Positions 1 to 8,659 of a stretch of DNA of 64,000 nucleotides are shown one piece after another; within the stretch, counting starts at the first letter, position 1; each line of letters begins with the position of its first letter. Made by a program: the position numbers and the translations under genes. This DNA comes from Dyadobacter sp. CY347 (GTDB lineage Bacteria > Bacteroidota > Bacteroidia > Cytophagales > Spirosomataceae), in NCBI RefSeq assembly GCF_021502655.1, contig NZ_JAKFFT010000004.1, positions 1,302,001 through 1,366,000 on the forward strand, given 5' to 3'. The notes beneath the pieces were generated by a model. That model did not search any database, was not told where the DNA came from, and saw nothing but the letters and a program-made list of their open reading frames with translations.

Positions 1-7
1 CGCAGCG

Positions 8-748
8 TTACTGAATTTGCATGTTGTCGGTGGTAACAAGTCTAGTTTCCTGGTTAACAAGGGCTTCGGTCACGCGTTTGAGATCCGCTTTACTGGAAAT
101 GGTTTTTTGTTGATGATGCTGCTGATGAAAATCCTCTAATTTTTGAAGTAAATACCGAAGCGTCAGCTTTTCAGAAACAGTAAGGTTCCCCGAGACCATT
201 CTACCAACATGGTTCATGTCTTCAAACACCATGTACAGCAACTGTTTGCCCTGATCGGTGATCGCGATCTGCCGGCTTCTCTTGTCCTTTTCATTGTCCC
301 ACTGTTCAATAAGTCCGGCTGCGAGAAGCCTCCGGATAACTTCCGTGCCCGAGGTTTTTTCCTGCAAATTATAGTGGATCAGTTCACTTTTGGAGAGGTT
401 GTCATGGGTAAGCAAAATGGCCAGCGCCGTGAAATCTTCGGCTGCCAGCAATGGTGTACCGTCCAGCGCCTTTTTAATGTATGATTTCGCATACCGGCTC
501 ATGTATACAAACAATTGGCCAATGTTGTTATCAAGCTGGAATACCAGTTCCTGTGCGCTTATCTCATTTTTACCAAATCTGACATCCTGGCGCACAGGGC
601 CGGTCGGGTTAACGTCTGACGCAGCGTTGCCAGCCTTATGGACCACAAAGCCGGCAAAGTCCTGCATGGTGACTTCTTTGTCCGGGTTTTGCCCTTCCAG
701 TTCTTCAACCAGTGAGATTAGCTCATGAATAAGCTGGTATGATTTCAT
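8..748 (-). CDS. MarR-family transcriptional regulator
   Basis: This is probably a DNA-binding repressor of the MarR winged-helix family. A helix-turn-helix lies at about residues 100-145, followed by a basic wing (DNEKDKRSRQIAITDQG, about 151-167) and a C-terminal dimerisation helix. At 246 residues it is longer than the usual 140-160, with about 65 extra N-terminal residues of unknown role and a glutamine/histidine-rich tail. It is the last gene of a minus-strand operon. Its ATG overlaps the stop of the flavin reductase gene by four bases (ATGA), which implies translational coupling. I infer that it controls its own operon through the repeated sites upstream of the SDR gene; the ligand is unknown. 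Confidence 0.8.
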   Translation of the reverse strand: MKSYQLIHELISLVEELEGQNPDKEVTMQDFAGFVVHKAGNAASDVNPTGPVRQDVRFGKNEISAQELVFQLDNNIGQLFVYMSRYAKSYIKKALDGTPLLAAEDFTALAILLTHDNLSKSELIHYNLQEKTSGTEVIRRLLAAGLIEQWDNEKDKRSRQIAITDQGKQLLYMVFEDMNHVGRMVSGNLTVSEKLTLRYLLQKLEDFHQQHHQQKTISSKADLKRVTEALVNQETRLVTTDNMQIQ

Positions 749-1389
749 GGCTCATTTATTTCATGTGGCTCAATATCAGGTTTTGCATAGGCCAGCCGGC
801 CGACGGGGCTTGGTAAAAAATACGCATCCAATCCTGCCACGGTCATCGTTTCTGCATGAATATGATCAATGGTGCCGTCCTGCCCGATGAGCGCATCTTC
901 AACCAGGATTTCAATGATCTCACCGATCACGATGGTCGTGCGGTTGATCTCCATCGGAATGGTTTCGCGAAGCTTCAATCCGATCCGGACCGTTGATTGT
1001 TGCACGAAAGGTGCTTCAAATCCGGGAACATATTGGGCATCAAATCCGCAAGTCTCAAACTCGGAAACACCGGACGGATAACTGGCGCTGGTTTGGTGCG
1101 CCTGTTTGTACCACGCGGGCAATACATTGTTCAGGGTGAATTGACCAGTTGCCTGAATGTTAGCGAGCGTGTCGTTGTGCTCCCGCCCGGGCCGCATAAC
1201 CATCCCTATCAACGGAGGATTGGCCCCCAGGTGAAAGGCTGAACTGATCACACATAAGTTGGTGTCGCCGTTCTTATTGATTGTTCCAAGCAAATTCAGC
1301 GATTTATATCCCAAAACACTGTTTATCAGGCATATGCGATATTGCTTTTCGAGTTCGGCAATCTGCCCGCTGTTTATATTTGTGCTCAT
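745..1389 (-). CDS. flavin reductase family protein (FMN-binding split barrel)
   Basis: The protein resembles the DIM6/NTAB flavin reductase-like family, which binds FMN in a split beta-barrel and reduces flavin or uses bound FMN. The family-typical N-terminal stretch LCVISSAFHLGANPPLIGMV (about residues 46-65) is visible, with later segments such as RTTIVIGEIIEI. The length of 214 residues suits the family. There is no signal peptide, so it should be cytoplasmic. It starts one base after the SDR stop codon and overlaps the MarR start, so the three genes form one tightly coupled operon. A redox or detoxification role for the SDR + flavin reductase pair is inferred from context only. Confidence 0.75.
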   Translation of the reverse strand: MSTNINSGQIAELEKQYRICLINSVLGYKSLNLLGTINKNGDTNLCVISSAFHLGANPPLIGMVMRPGREHNDTLANIQATGQFTLNNVLPAWYKQAHQTSASYPSGVSEFETCGFDAQYVPGFEAPFVQQSTVRIGLKLRETIPMEINRTTIVIGEIIEILVEDALIGQDGTIDHIHAETMTVAGLDAYFLPSPVGRLAYAKPDIEPHEINEP

Positions 1390-1390
1390 T

Positions 1391-2107
1391 TTAAACGGTT
1401 TTTAATTTGCCCAGGCCACCATCAACGCCGATGATCTGGCCGGTTATCCAGCTGCTGTCGTCTGATAATAAAAAAGCGATTGCCTGGCTGATATCTTCTG
1501 GTTGCCCATATTTTAAAAGCGGGTGTCTTTTTGCAGAGGCTTCCCGTTTTTCGGGTGAGCTCAGCAGGTTCTGAGCCATGGGCGTATCTGTGAGTGAGGG
1601 CGCAACTACATTAACCCTAATCTTCTGACCAGCCAGCTCAGCGGCCAGCGATATGGCCAGTCCCTGTACAGCACCTTTGGCTGCCGAAATGCTTGCGTGA
1701 TAGGGTAGCCCCGTATTGGCTGCAACAGAACTTATCAAAACAACAGAAGCCCCTGCCGCATTTTTCAATGACTTTAATGCATGCTGAATAATCTGGGCAG
1801 CACCCAGGACATTGAGGCGGTAATCATTTAAAAAATCGTCGGCCGTAAGCCGGTTGAATGGTTTCAGGTTAATGCTGCCGACGGAATAAACCAGGCCATG
1901 CACTTGTTCCGGCAAAAACCCGCTGATCGCTTCAAGGTCGCCTGTCACATCGGCTTGCAAGTACGAAATGCCCTCCGGAAGATCGGCTGGCCTTGTCCGA
2001 GCAATCACAAACACCGACGCATTGTTCTCATGTAAAGTTTTCACGAGTGATAAACCGATACCGGAACTTCCGCCTACAACCAGGATATTTTTTCCATTAA
2101 AATTCAT
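1391..2107 (-). CDS. SDR-family oxidoreductase with non-canonical active site
   Basis: This is a short-chain dehydrogenase/reductase-like Rossmann protein. From the ATG at 2107 (238 residues) it shows the cofactor motif GGSSGIG (12-18), an asparagine at N99, serines S126/S127, and the C-terminal DDSSWITGQIIGVDGG that is typical of classical SDRs. In the YxxxK position it reads ISAAK, so lysine K144 is present but the catalytic tyrosine is replaced by isoleucine (I140). A longer reading from a TTG at 2131 is unlikely because that TTG lies inside a TATATTTG promoter box. It is the first gene of the SDR / flavin reductase / MarR operon. Substrate is unknown, and activity by the standard mechanism is doubtful. 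Confidence 0.8.
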   Translation of the reverse strand: MNFNGKNILVVGGSSGIGLSLVKTLHENNASVFVIARTRPADLPEGISYLQADVTGDLEAISGFLPEQVHGLVYSVGSINLKPFNRLTADDFLNDYRLNVLGAAQIIQHALKSLKNAAGASVVLISSVAANTGLPYHASISAAKGAVQGLAISLAAELAGQKIRVNVVAPSLTDTPMAQNLLSSPEKREASAKRHPLLKYGQPEDISQAIAFLLSDDSSWITGQIIGVDGGLGKLKTV

Positions 2108-2128
2108 CGTCTGTATTTTAAATGTTTT

Positions 2129-2183
2129 CAAATATAATACGATGTTGTATTAAAATGCGCAAATATAGTATGATATTGTAATC
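2129..2183 (-). promoter_or_regulatory. duplicated promoter/operator of the SDR operon
   Basis: Two imperfect 24-bp direct repeats lie 31 bp apart (2129-2152 and 2160-2183; 19 of 24 positions identical). Each begins with CAAATATA, which on the minus strand reads TATATTTG and fits the Bacteroidota -7 box TAnnTTTG. The gene-proximal copy carries a perfect inverted repeat, TAATAC-N6-GTATTA (2135-2152); the distal copy is degenerate. A spacing of about three helical turns suits side-by-side binding of a dimeric regulator, most simply the MarR protein of this operon. Binding is inferred. Confidence 0.55.
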
Positions 2184-2294
2184 ATTCTATTCCCGCCCGG
2201 AAGTGTTGCTCACACTTCGCATCAATTAAACTTACAGGCTGATGCTGTTGGAGTTTTTTCCGGGTTAAATTTAGAATAATATGAAATTTCAATC

Positions 2295-3386
2295 ATGAAC
2301 GAACCTCCAACCTTGCCCGAACCCAGAACCTCATTTGATAAAGACTTATTCTTCAGAAATTCAGCAGATCTGCTTTGCATAGCTGGTTTTGACGGCTACT
2401 TCAAAGACATTAACCCAGCTGTTTCGAATTTACTGGGTTACACTGAGCATGAGTTGCTGACCAGCCCCATTGACACTTTTATTCATCCCGAAGACCGGGA
2501 TGTAACCAGGCAGTACCGCGATAAGCTCAAAAACAATAAACCGCTCCTTGACTATGAGAATCGCTATGTTACTAAAAATGGCGAGGTAATCTGGCTTTCC
2601 TGGACTTCCATTCCGCGCTATGAGGAGAAGCTGGTGTATGCTATTGCAAAAAATATTACGCATTTAAAGCTCTTGGAAAGAGACCGTAATGTGCTGATCG
2701 CGAACCTGACGAAGGTGAACCGGGAGCTCAAACAGCTGACTTACACCACATCGCACGACCTTCGCTCCCCAGTCAGTAACTTGCTGTCCGTGTTTGATTT
2801 AATGGACATTTCCAAAATCACAGATGGGGAGACACTGTTATTTTTGGATATTCTTAAATCCGCAGCAGAAAGCCTGAAATCAACATTGGATCATTATGTG
2901 GATATATTGTTGCAGAAGGATCTGCTTACTGTGAAAATTGAAGAATTGGACGTTGAACACTCCCTGAATAAAGTCAGAAGTTCCTTGGAGTCGCTGATAC
3001 AAAATTCAAAGGCAATTTTTCATATCGATTTTTCAGAGAACCGGACCGTAAAGTATAATCAGGAATATCTCGAAAGTACATTCCTAAATTTGATCACGAA
3101 TTCAATCAAATATGCAATTCCGGGCAGGAATCCTGAGATTTTTATTAAGTCAATAAGGAATGCCAAGACCACGCAGTTGATATTCTCGGATCAGGGTCTT
3201 GGCTTTGATTTGGGGGCAATTAATGATAAAGTCTTTCAATTAAACCAAACATTTCATAACCATGCGGACGGTAAAGGAATCGGCCTTTACCTGATCTATA
3301 ACCAGATTACCAGCCTGGGTGGGAGCGTTTTGCTGGAAAGTAAGCCCAATGAAGGCGCGCGTTTCACCTTGACCTTCAAAAATTAA
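2295..3386 (+). CDS. PAS-domain sensor histidine kinase (soluble)
   Basis: This is a histidine kinase with an N-terminal PAS domain (about residues 18-125) followed by a HisKA phosphoacceptor region with the H-box SHDLRSPVSNLL (H154). A C-terminal HATPase domain follows, with the N-box FLNLITNSIKYA, the G1 motif DQGLGF and the G2 motif GKGIGLYL. I see no membrane segment or signal peptide, so it is probably cytoplasmic and senses through PAS. It is a single-gene unit with no adjacent response regulator. The nearest stand-alone receiver is at 15.0 kb and need not be its partner. The ATG at 2295 is the only good start. Confidence 0.88.
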   Translation: MNEPPTLPEPRTSFDKDLFFRNSADLLCIAGFDGYFKDINPAVSNLLGYTEHELLTSPIDTFIHPEDRDVTRQYRDKLKNNKPLLDYENRYVTKNGEVIWLSWTSIPRYEEKLVYAIAKNITHLKLLERDRNVLIANLTKVNRELKQLTYTTSHDLRSPVSNLLSVFDLMDISKITDGETLLFLDILKSAAESLKSTLDHYVDILLQKDLLTVKIEELDVEHSLNKVRSSLESLIQNSKAIFHIDFSENRTVKYNQEYLESTFLNLITNSIKYAIPGRNPEIFIKSIRNAKTTQLIFSDQGLGFDLGAINDKVFQLNQTFHNHADGKGIGLYLIYNQITSLGGSVLLESKPNEGARFTLTFKN

Positions 3387-3425
3387 AGGAGGCTCACTCA
3401 CGCTCCGCTAACTTCCTAGTGATGG

Positions 3426-3782
3426 CTATTTTTTTGTTAAGGCAGTAATCGAAATTAACCCGCAGAATTCGCAATCCCTACACGTATGTTTTGCTTCCCC
3501 GCCAAATACGACACTATCACCACTCATGATTTTATTTTGAACCAAGAGGCCCTGAAACGTTGCGTCATTACAAACCATAAATCCGGCTCCATAGTACCCT
3601 TCGAGGATGTACCTAACAGGCTGTTCAGCCGAATTAAATTCTATTTTACCGGATATACTGTCAATTAATGCTTCTGCATCACTATCGCAACCACACTGTG
3701 CTTTCTGTGGCTCCTGGTCCTCTTTGCACCCGATCACGCACAAAAGCCAGGTGTAAAGAATCGTTTTTATCAATAATTTCAT
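3426..3782 (-). CDS. small cysteine-rich lipoprotein, unknown function
   Basis: I do not recognise a family. The 118-residue protein starts with a lipoprotein signal (lipobox VIGC, cysteine at about residue 19), so it is probably anchored in the envelope. The mature part has a CGCDSD motif near the N-terminus and a cluster of cysteines near the C-terminus (CRDCEFC), which could form disulfides or bind metal. It converges with the upstream histidine kinase gene, with about 40 bp between the stops. No operon partner is evident. Confidence 0.6.
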   Translation of the reverse strand: MKLLIKTILYTWLLCVIGCKEDQEPQKAQCGCDSDAEALIDSISGKIEFNSAEQPVRYILEGYYGAGFMVCNDATFQGLLVQNKIMSGDSVVFGGEAKHTCRDCEFCGLISITALTKK

Positions 3783-4022
3783 GGAGAATCATTAATTGTT
3801 TAGCATTGCGTTCATCCAATACGATCAGGAAGGTTATTTTTTCCTAATTTAAACATTACTTAGCCATAATAATAGCATAAGCGTTAACTCCTTACTTTGT
3901 GACTACTTAAATACAACGCGCAACGTTTTTTCCGGCATTGGGTGTCTATGTTATAGTTCCTTCAAACCAGCATGAGTCGTTCGCTGTTGTTCGGAGCGGA
4001 TTCTTGATCGAAATCAACCTCC

Positions 4023-5303
4023 ATGCACGCGATGAACCAGGCACTTGTATTTATATCAGGCAAAAAATCGCCCCCATTAGCAAAAGATTCAGACAATAAC
4101 GGGCCTCAGGATAATTGGTTAAAAAGGGCATTTGTTGAAAGGTTTTTTGCAAAATGTTTAGACTCTAATCTGCGGATCTTAGCGACCTCGTTTGTCATAT
4201 TTATATCAGTGCTGCTCCTGACTTATCCTAAATATTTAGAGTTACTTTCAGACCAAAATTTAAATATCACTCATTCCTATTTTTTTAATAAAGTAAACGC
4301 TCCTCTAAATCCTTTTGTCGGTGCCACGGAAACCCATGGTGCTAAAATAGATTTTCGCTTAACCGTCCCGCTATTAGCCAAAGCAATAGGCGTAACCGGT
4401 ACAAATGCAAAAAGTGTTGTATTCATTTATTTAATTCAATCGGCATTACTGATCCCATTTTTGTTTGTGCTTATTAAATTGCTGCTCAAACATCTTTCCC
4501 GTTCTTCGGTACTGCCCATTGTCCTTGGTATATCCACTATTTATCTTGCCAAAGCATTTATTTGGGACTACGATTTTTGGTTTGATGGATTTGCGTATTT
4601 TTTCCTTTTACTTGGAATGTATTTCCATAACCGCATAGCCATTTTTTCAACATTAACGCTCGCGTGCTGGACTGACGAAAGGGCTGTGATAGCATTATCA
4701 TCAATATTCCTGTTCCGTCTTTTATCAGAGAGTGATTTTAATATTCGGTCCGTAAAAGGTTTCTGGTCTGTGAGTTACTGGGCAGAGCACCGCTCGAACA
4801 TCGTATTGGTGGTAGCCATCTTTTATCTTGCATTACGCATCTTACTCTCCAACCGGTTCGGTCTGCATACACCTACCGGCAAAGGTTCAGGGGTGGATTT
4901 AAGTTTGATTCCCTACCAATTAAAGCACCGGCTTGCAGGAATATTTTTAAGTTTTGAAGGCTTATGGATTTTATTTGTGGTCTCTGTATTTTATTTAATT
5001 AAAAAGGGCGAAACATTTTTAGCCTTTACAATGATGAGTATCATGCTCATTCACATCATTATTGCCTATTCGGTTTTCGATATTTCAAGAAGCCTGACCT
5101 ATGGATTCCCTTTGCTGATCCTTTCCGCTGTAATTATTCAAAAATATGACACCGCCGTTTCGAAGCAAATTTTCAGAGGAGCATCGCTGATTTGTATACT
5201 GCTCCCCACTCAATATTTAATTTTCTTTCCCAGGCAAATAACCTGGACGGTGTGCAGTTATGAGCAGCTCAAACCCGTGATCAAGGGATTGTTCTTTTTA
5301 TAG
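4023..5303 (+). CDS. polytopic membrane protein, unknown function
   Basis: The 426-residue protein has a soluble N-terminal segment of about 50 residues and then about 10-11 hydrophobic segments spread to the C-terminus. Between segments it carries an aromatic/acidic motif (WDYDFWFDGFAYFF) and a short TDERAV motif. Topology of this kind occurs in GT-C-like glycosyltransferases and polysaccharide-related membrane proteins, but I cannot assign a family and make no functional claim. The gene is visibly AT-richer than most neighbours, which may point to acquisition. About 240 bp of AT-rich non-coding DNA precedes it, and a separate lipoprotein gene follows 63 bp downstream. Confidence 0.6.
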   Translation: MHAMNQALVFISGKKSPPLAKDSDNNGPQDNWLKRAFVERFFAKCLDSNLRILATSFVIFISVLLLTYPKYLELLSDQNLNITHSYFFNKVNAPLNPFVGATETHGAKIDFRLTVPLLAKAIGVTGTNAKSVVFIYLIQSALLIPFLFVLIKLLLKHLSRSSVLPIVLGISTIYLAKAFIWDYDFWFDGFAYFFLLLGMYFHNRIAIFSTLTLACWTDERAVIALSSIFLFRLLSESDFNIRSVKGFWSVSYWAEHRSNIVLVVAIFYLALRILLSNRFGLHTPTGKGSGVDLSLIPYQLKHRLAGIFLSFEGLWILFVVSVFYLIKKGETFLAFTMMSIMLIHIIIAYSVFDISRSLTYGFPLLILSAVIIQKYDTAVSKQIFRGASLICILLPTQYLIFFPRQITWTVCSYEQLKPVIKGLFFL

Positions 5304-5366
5304 CGTTGCGTTTTAAGCAGTAAGTAATTACTTGTGTAACCTTCTAACCTACAAACAGATAAATAA

Positions 5367-5858
5367 ATGGCTCCTTATCCTACTTTAAAAGGCTTTGCCT
5401 ACTTGGTCTTTTCTGCCACGGCACGGTGTATATATTTACCATTTACTTTAATCTTATTTTCCTGCTCAAATGAAAAGGTTGCACCTGCCGCTGCCGGGCC
5501 GGATTTTACGAGCCGGTTAGAGGGTATTTATGTCGATACGTTATTCACTTCCGGATCCAGCGTTGCATATGAATGGAATATTAAGAAAATCTCAAATTCG
5601 AGTGTCCAAATAACTTTTAAAGAAGCAATGCGGCTGTATGAAAGTGGCCCGTATCCTCCCGAACTTGATACCGCTAAAAACGTCATGATCAACAGCACAG
5701 ACAAGCTGGATTTTAAGTTTTTATCCGACAACCATCGTCTGCCATGTCGTATAGAAGTTAAGGGAACGATTGAAGACGACAGACTCATAGTAATAAGGAA
5801 AAGAGTATGGAGCGACGGCACGTCTTCCGAAGACAGAATGAAGTTGACCAAGAAGTAG
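5367..5858 (+). CDS. putative lipoprotein, unknown function
   Basis: This is a 163-residue protein whose N-terminal hydrophobic stretch ends in LILFSCSNE, which fits a lipobox with the lipidated cysteine at about residue 33. The n-region is unusually long, so the true start may lie further in, but no later ATG precedes the hydrophobic core. The mature part alternates polar and hydrophobic residues, which suggests a small beta-rich domain. I recognise no family. It follows the AT-rich membrane protein on the same strand and may share its transcript. Confidence 0.5.
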   Translation: MAPYPTLKGFAYLVFSATARCIYLPFTLILFSCSNEKVAPAAAGPDFTSRLEGIYVDTLFTSGSSVAYEWNIKKISNSSVQITFKEAMRLYESGPYPPELDTAKNVMINSTDKLDFKFLSDNHRLPCRIEVKGTIEDDRLIVIRKRVWSDGTSSEDRMKLTKK

Positions 5859-5959
5859 GTAAAGGTGAACCAACATGCATTGTGCACGAAAGTTTGGCAG
5901 TCCAGGGTAGGAAAAGGGGATGACCGAAACTTGAATCGGAGTTTTTAGCACAACAAGCA

Positions 5960-5967
5960 TAGATTTG
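5960..5967 (+). promoter_or_regulatory. -7 promoter box for the NmrA-like/AraC operon
   Basis: The sequence TAGATTTG matches the Bacteroidota -7 consensus TAnnTTTG and lies 62 bp before the ATG at 6030. Transcription would start near 5974, which makes the earlier in-frame start at 5973 unlikely. No convincing -33 TTG is seen at the usual distance. Confidence 0.45.
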
Positions 5968-6029
5968 GTTATGTGCGCGTGTCTGTTCCTGACGAATTTT
6001 GCTTCCTGACAGCAAAAACAAAATTCGCA

Positions 6030-6929
6030 ATGAAAATAATCGTCACAGGTTCATTAGGGCACATTAGTAAGCCGCTTACAGAAGAATTGGTTAGAGGAGG
6101 ACATGAAGTTACAGTCATCAGCAGCAATCCGGACAAGCAAGATCTTATTCAGGAAATAGGGGCAAAGGCAGCATTCGGTTCAGTTCAGGATGCAGATTTT
6201 CTGGCCACAGTGTTTGAAGGTGCAGATGCAGCTTATACCATGGTCCCGCCCGTAAGTTATTTCGACCCGCACCTGGATCCGGTCGCCTATTTTAGCAGCA
6301 TTAGCAATAATTATGCGTCGGCAATCGCTGGTTCGGGCATGAAGCGTGTTGTAAATCTGAGCAGCTGGGGCGCGCATCTGGACAAAGGCAACGGTGGCAT
6401 CGCCGGATCGTATTATTTGGAAAAAATACTGGATCAGCTCCCGACAGACGTTAGCATTTCCCATCTTCGCCCAACATCATTTTACTATAACCTTTTCGGA
6501 TTTATCCCTGCCATCAAAAATGCTGGGGTCATAGTCGCGGCCTACGGCGGGGACGACAGAACGGTGTTGGTAGATCCCAAAGACATTGCCGCAGCAGCAG
6601 TGGAAGAGCTTGAAAAATCTGCTTTGGACAGAAGCATTCGGTATGTAGCCAGCGACGAGCTAACCTGCAATGAAGTAGCCCGCATTTTAGGAGAAGCAAT
6701 TGGCATGCCGGAGTTGAAGTGGATCGTGGTTCCAGGAGAAGAGATCCAGGGCCGCCTGGAAGCCGCAGGCATGCCGCCGCACATGGCGGCCAGCATGGTC
6801 GAATTGCAGACAGGGCATCATACGGGCCTCATCGCTGAACATTATTACCAAAACAGACCGGCAAAATTGGGTAGTGTAAAAACAACAGATTTTGCCAAAA
6901 CATTTTCAGCTGCATTTGTTCAAAAATAG
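6030..6929 (+). CDS. NmrA-like NAD(P)-binding protein
   Basis: This atypical SDR/NmrA-family Rossmann protein begins MKIIVTGSLGHIS, with a glycine-rich dinucleotide loop at residues 7-11. It lacks a clear YxxxK pair, as is usual for NmrA-like sensors and isoflavone-reductase-like enzymes. At 299 residues it has normal length. The start at 6030 is preferred because the Rossmann strand begins right there and because of the promoter box at 5960. An AraC regulator follows after 12 bp, a common arrangement in which the regulator controls the oxidoreductase. Substrate is unknown. Confidence 0.78.
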   Translation: MKIIVTGSLGHISKPLTEELVRGGHEVTVISSNPDKQDLIQEIGAKAAFGSVQDADFLATVFEGADAAYTMVPPVSYFDPHLDPVAYFSSISNNYASAIAGSGMKRVVNLSSWGAHLDKGNGGIAGSYYLEKILDQLPTDVSISHLRPTSFYYNLFGFIPAIKNAGVIVAAYGGDDRTVLVDPKDIAAAAVEELEKSALDRSIRYVASDELTCNEVARILGEAIGMPELKWIVVPGEEIQGRLEAAGMPPHMAASMVELQTGHHTGLIAEHYYQNRPAKLGSVKTTDFAKTFSAAFVQK

Positions 6930-6941
6930 GGATATTACAAA

Positions 6942-7862
6942 ATGAAAGACAAGGAGCCTTACCATATCAAGAGCATCAGTGAATTCCATAGTTTAAGGAA
7001 ATTGCCTGGACCCGCGCATCCGCTGGTCAGCGTGTTGCGGTTCGAAGATATGAGGGAGCTGTCCGGAGATCATCCCCAAAGCTGGGTGCTGGACTTTTAT
7101 GCGATTGCGCTGAAACGAAACTTTGACGCCAAGCTGAAATATGGCCAGCAGGCCTATGATTTTGATGAGGGCATTATGACATTCATGGCTCCCGGTCAGA
7201 AAATCGGCATAGAAGCCGGCCCCGATCAGGTGCTGGAACATTCGGGGTGGTTGTTGATTTTCCATCCCGATTTTCTTTGGCATACATCATTGGCCAAAAC
7301 AATCAAACAACACGAATTCTTTGATTATTCTGTCAAGGAGGCGCTTTTCTTGTCCGAACAGGAGGAGCAGATCCTTACCGATATCTTGCAGAACATTCGC
7401 CGAGAATATCACGCGCGCATTGATTCCTTTACCCAGAACATCATTATCGGCCAACTAGAAGTTTTACTGAATTACTCCGACCGTTTTTATCAGCGTCAAT
7501 TTATCACACGAAAAGCCAGCAGCCATGACATTTTAATCCGGTTGGAAAACCTGCTGACAGAACGTTTCGAAAACAATGAACTGGCGAAGAAAGGATTGCC
7601 GTCTGTTTCCGAGATCGCCGGTGCATTGCACGTGTCTCCTAACTATTTGAGTGGCTTGCTAAAAACGCTGACAGGCAAAAGTACCCAGCATCATTTGCAC
7701 GATGTGATCGTTCATAAGGCCAAAGAAAAGCTTTCGGGAACCAACAAGTCTGTTAGCGAAATCGCTTACGAACTCGGGTTTGACTATCCGCAGTCTTTCA
7801 GTAAATTATTCAAAGCCAACACAAACCTGTCGCCGATTGAATTTCGTCAGTCGTTTAATTAG
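6942..7862 (+). CDS. AraC-family transcriptional regulator
   Basis: The C-terminal 100 residues carry the two helix-turn-helix motifs of AraC/XylS regulators: SEIAGALHVSPNYLSGLLK, then SVSEIAYELGFDYPQSFSK with the usual LSPIEFR ending. The N-terminal 200 residues form a cupin-like sensing domain with no recognisable ligand site. The length of 306 is normal. It lies 12 bp after the NmrA-like gene and is probably co-transcribed with it, so it is the likely regulator of that unit. Confidence 0.88.
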   Translation: MKDKEPYHIKSISEFHSLRKLPGPAHPLVSVLRFEDMRELSGDHPQSWVLDFYAIALKRNFDAKLKYGQQAYDFDEGIMTFMAPGQKIGIEAGPDQVLEHSGWLLIFHPDFLWHTSLAKTIKQHEFFDYSVKEALFLSEQEEQILTDILQNIRREYHARIDSFTQNIIIGQLEVLLNYSDRFYQRQFITRKASSHDILIRLENLLTERFENNELAKKGLPSVSEIAGALHVSPNYLSGLLKTLTGKSTQHHLHDVIVHKAKEKLSGTNKSVSEIAYELGFDYPQSFSKLFKANTNLSPIEFRQSFN

Positions 7863-8002
7863 TATGTCAGTATCGAGTCCTTGAAAATTCATGTTGGTTT
7901 CAATTTTAGCCAGTAATGCTGCCGTATCATCAGGCGGCGTTTTTCCCATCCAGAATAATTACCTTAATATTACGCTCTGTATTTGACAAAAGAAACCGGG
8001 TC

Positions 8003-8557
8003 ATGGAAACTAGCTATTTAGGCAGTGCGATCAAGCAATTTGAGTATTACAAAATGCTCGGCGAGAAAGCGATCGCGCAATTGCCCGACGAGGATCTTTT
8101 CTGGCAATACAATGCGGAGAGCAACAGTATTGCGGTGATCGTGAATCACATTAGTGGGAACATGCTGTCGCGTTTCACTGATTTTTTAACGACGGATGGA
8201 GAGAAACCATGGCGAAACCGGGATGCTGAATTTGAAGATCGTTTTGCGACCCGCGAAGAAATTATGGCACATTGGGACAATGGCTGGGAGCGTTTGTTAA
8301 CTACGTTACGCGACCTCCGCGACGACCAGCTGGAAACGGTCATTTACATCCGGAATGACGGCCACACAGTCATGGAGGCGATCAACCGGCAGCTTGCCCA
8401 TTATCCTTACCACATCGGTCAGATCGTTTACATTGCAAAAATGGCTGCTAATGAGCATTGGGAAAGCCTGTCAATTCCCCGGAACAAATCTGGCGATTAT
8501 AATACGCGAAAATTCAACCAGGCGAAATCAAGACGCCATTTCACGGACGACCTCTGA
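8003..8557 (+). CDS. DUF1572 (DinB-superfamily) protein
   Basis: The protein from the ATG at 8003 (184 residues) matches the DUF1572 branch of the DinB/YfiT four-helix superfamily. Typical stretches are VNHISGNMLSRFTDFL, GEKPWRNRDAEFE and LAHYPYHIGQIVYIAK. DinB-fold proteins usually carry a three-histidine metal site; histidines are present in the first and third stretches and in HWDNGW. The role may be a metal-dependent transferase in stress or thiol metabolism, but this is unproven. An upstream extension of 29 residues is not supported. It stands alone on the plus strand. Confidence 0.8.
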   Translation: METSYLGSAIKQFEYYKMLGEKAIAQLPDEDLFWQYNAESNSIAVIVNHISGNMLSRFTDFLTTDGEKPWRNRDAEFEDRFATREEIMAHWDNGWERLLTTLRDLRDDQLETVIYIRNDGHTVMEAINRQLAHYPYHIGQIVYIAKMAANEHWESLSIPRNKSGDYNTRKFNQAKSRRHFTDDL

Positions 8558-8659
8558 AATTTATATCGACCCCATAAGTTCAGCGCTCGTTCTGTAATTC
8601 AGATCAGGTTTACACCCGTAGTCTTGTTTAATCGAAATTCTTACAAGACAGTCTGTCCA

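Noticed and set aside
5322..5333. 12-bp palindrome AAGTAATTACTT after the membrane protein gene
   Set aside because: It has no loop or T run and is short enough to arise by chance in AT-rich DNA.
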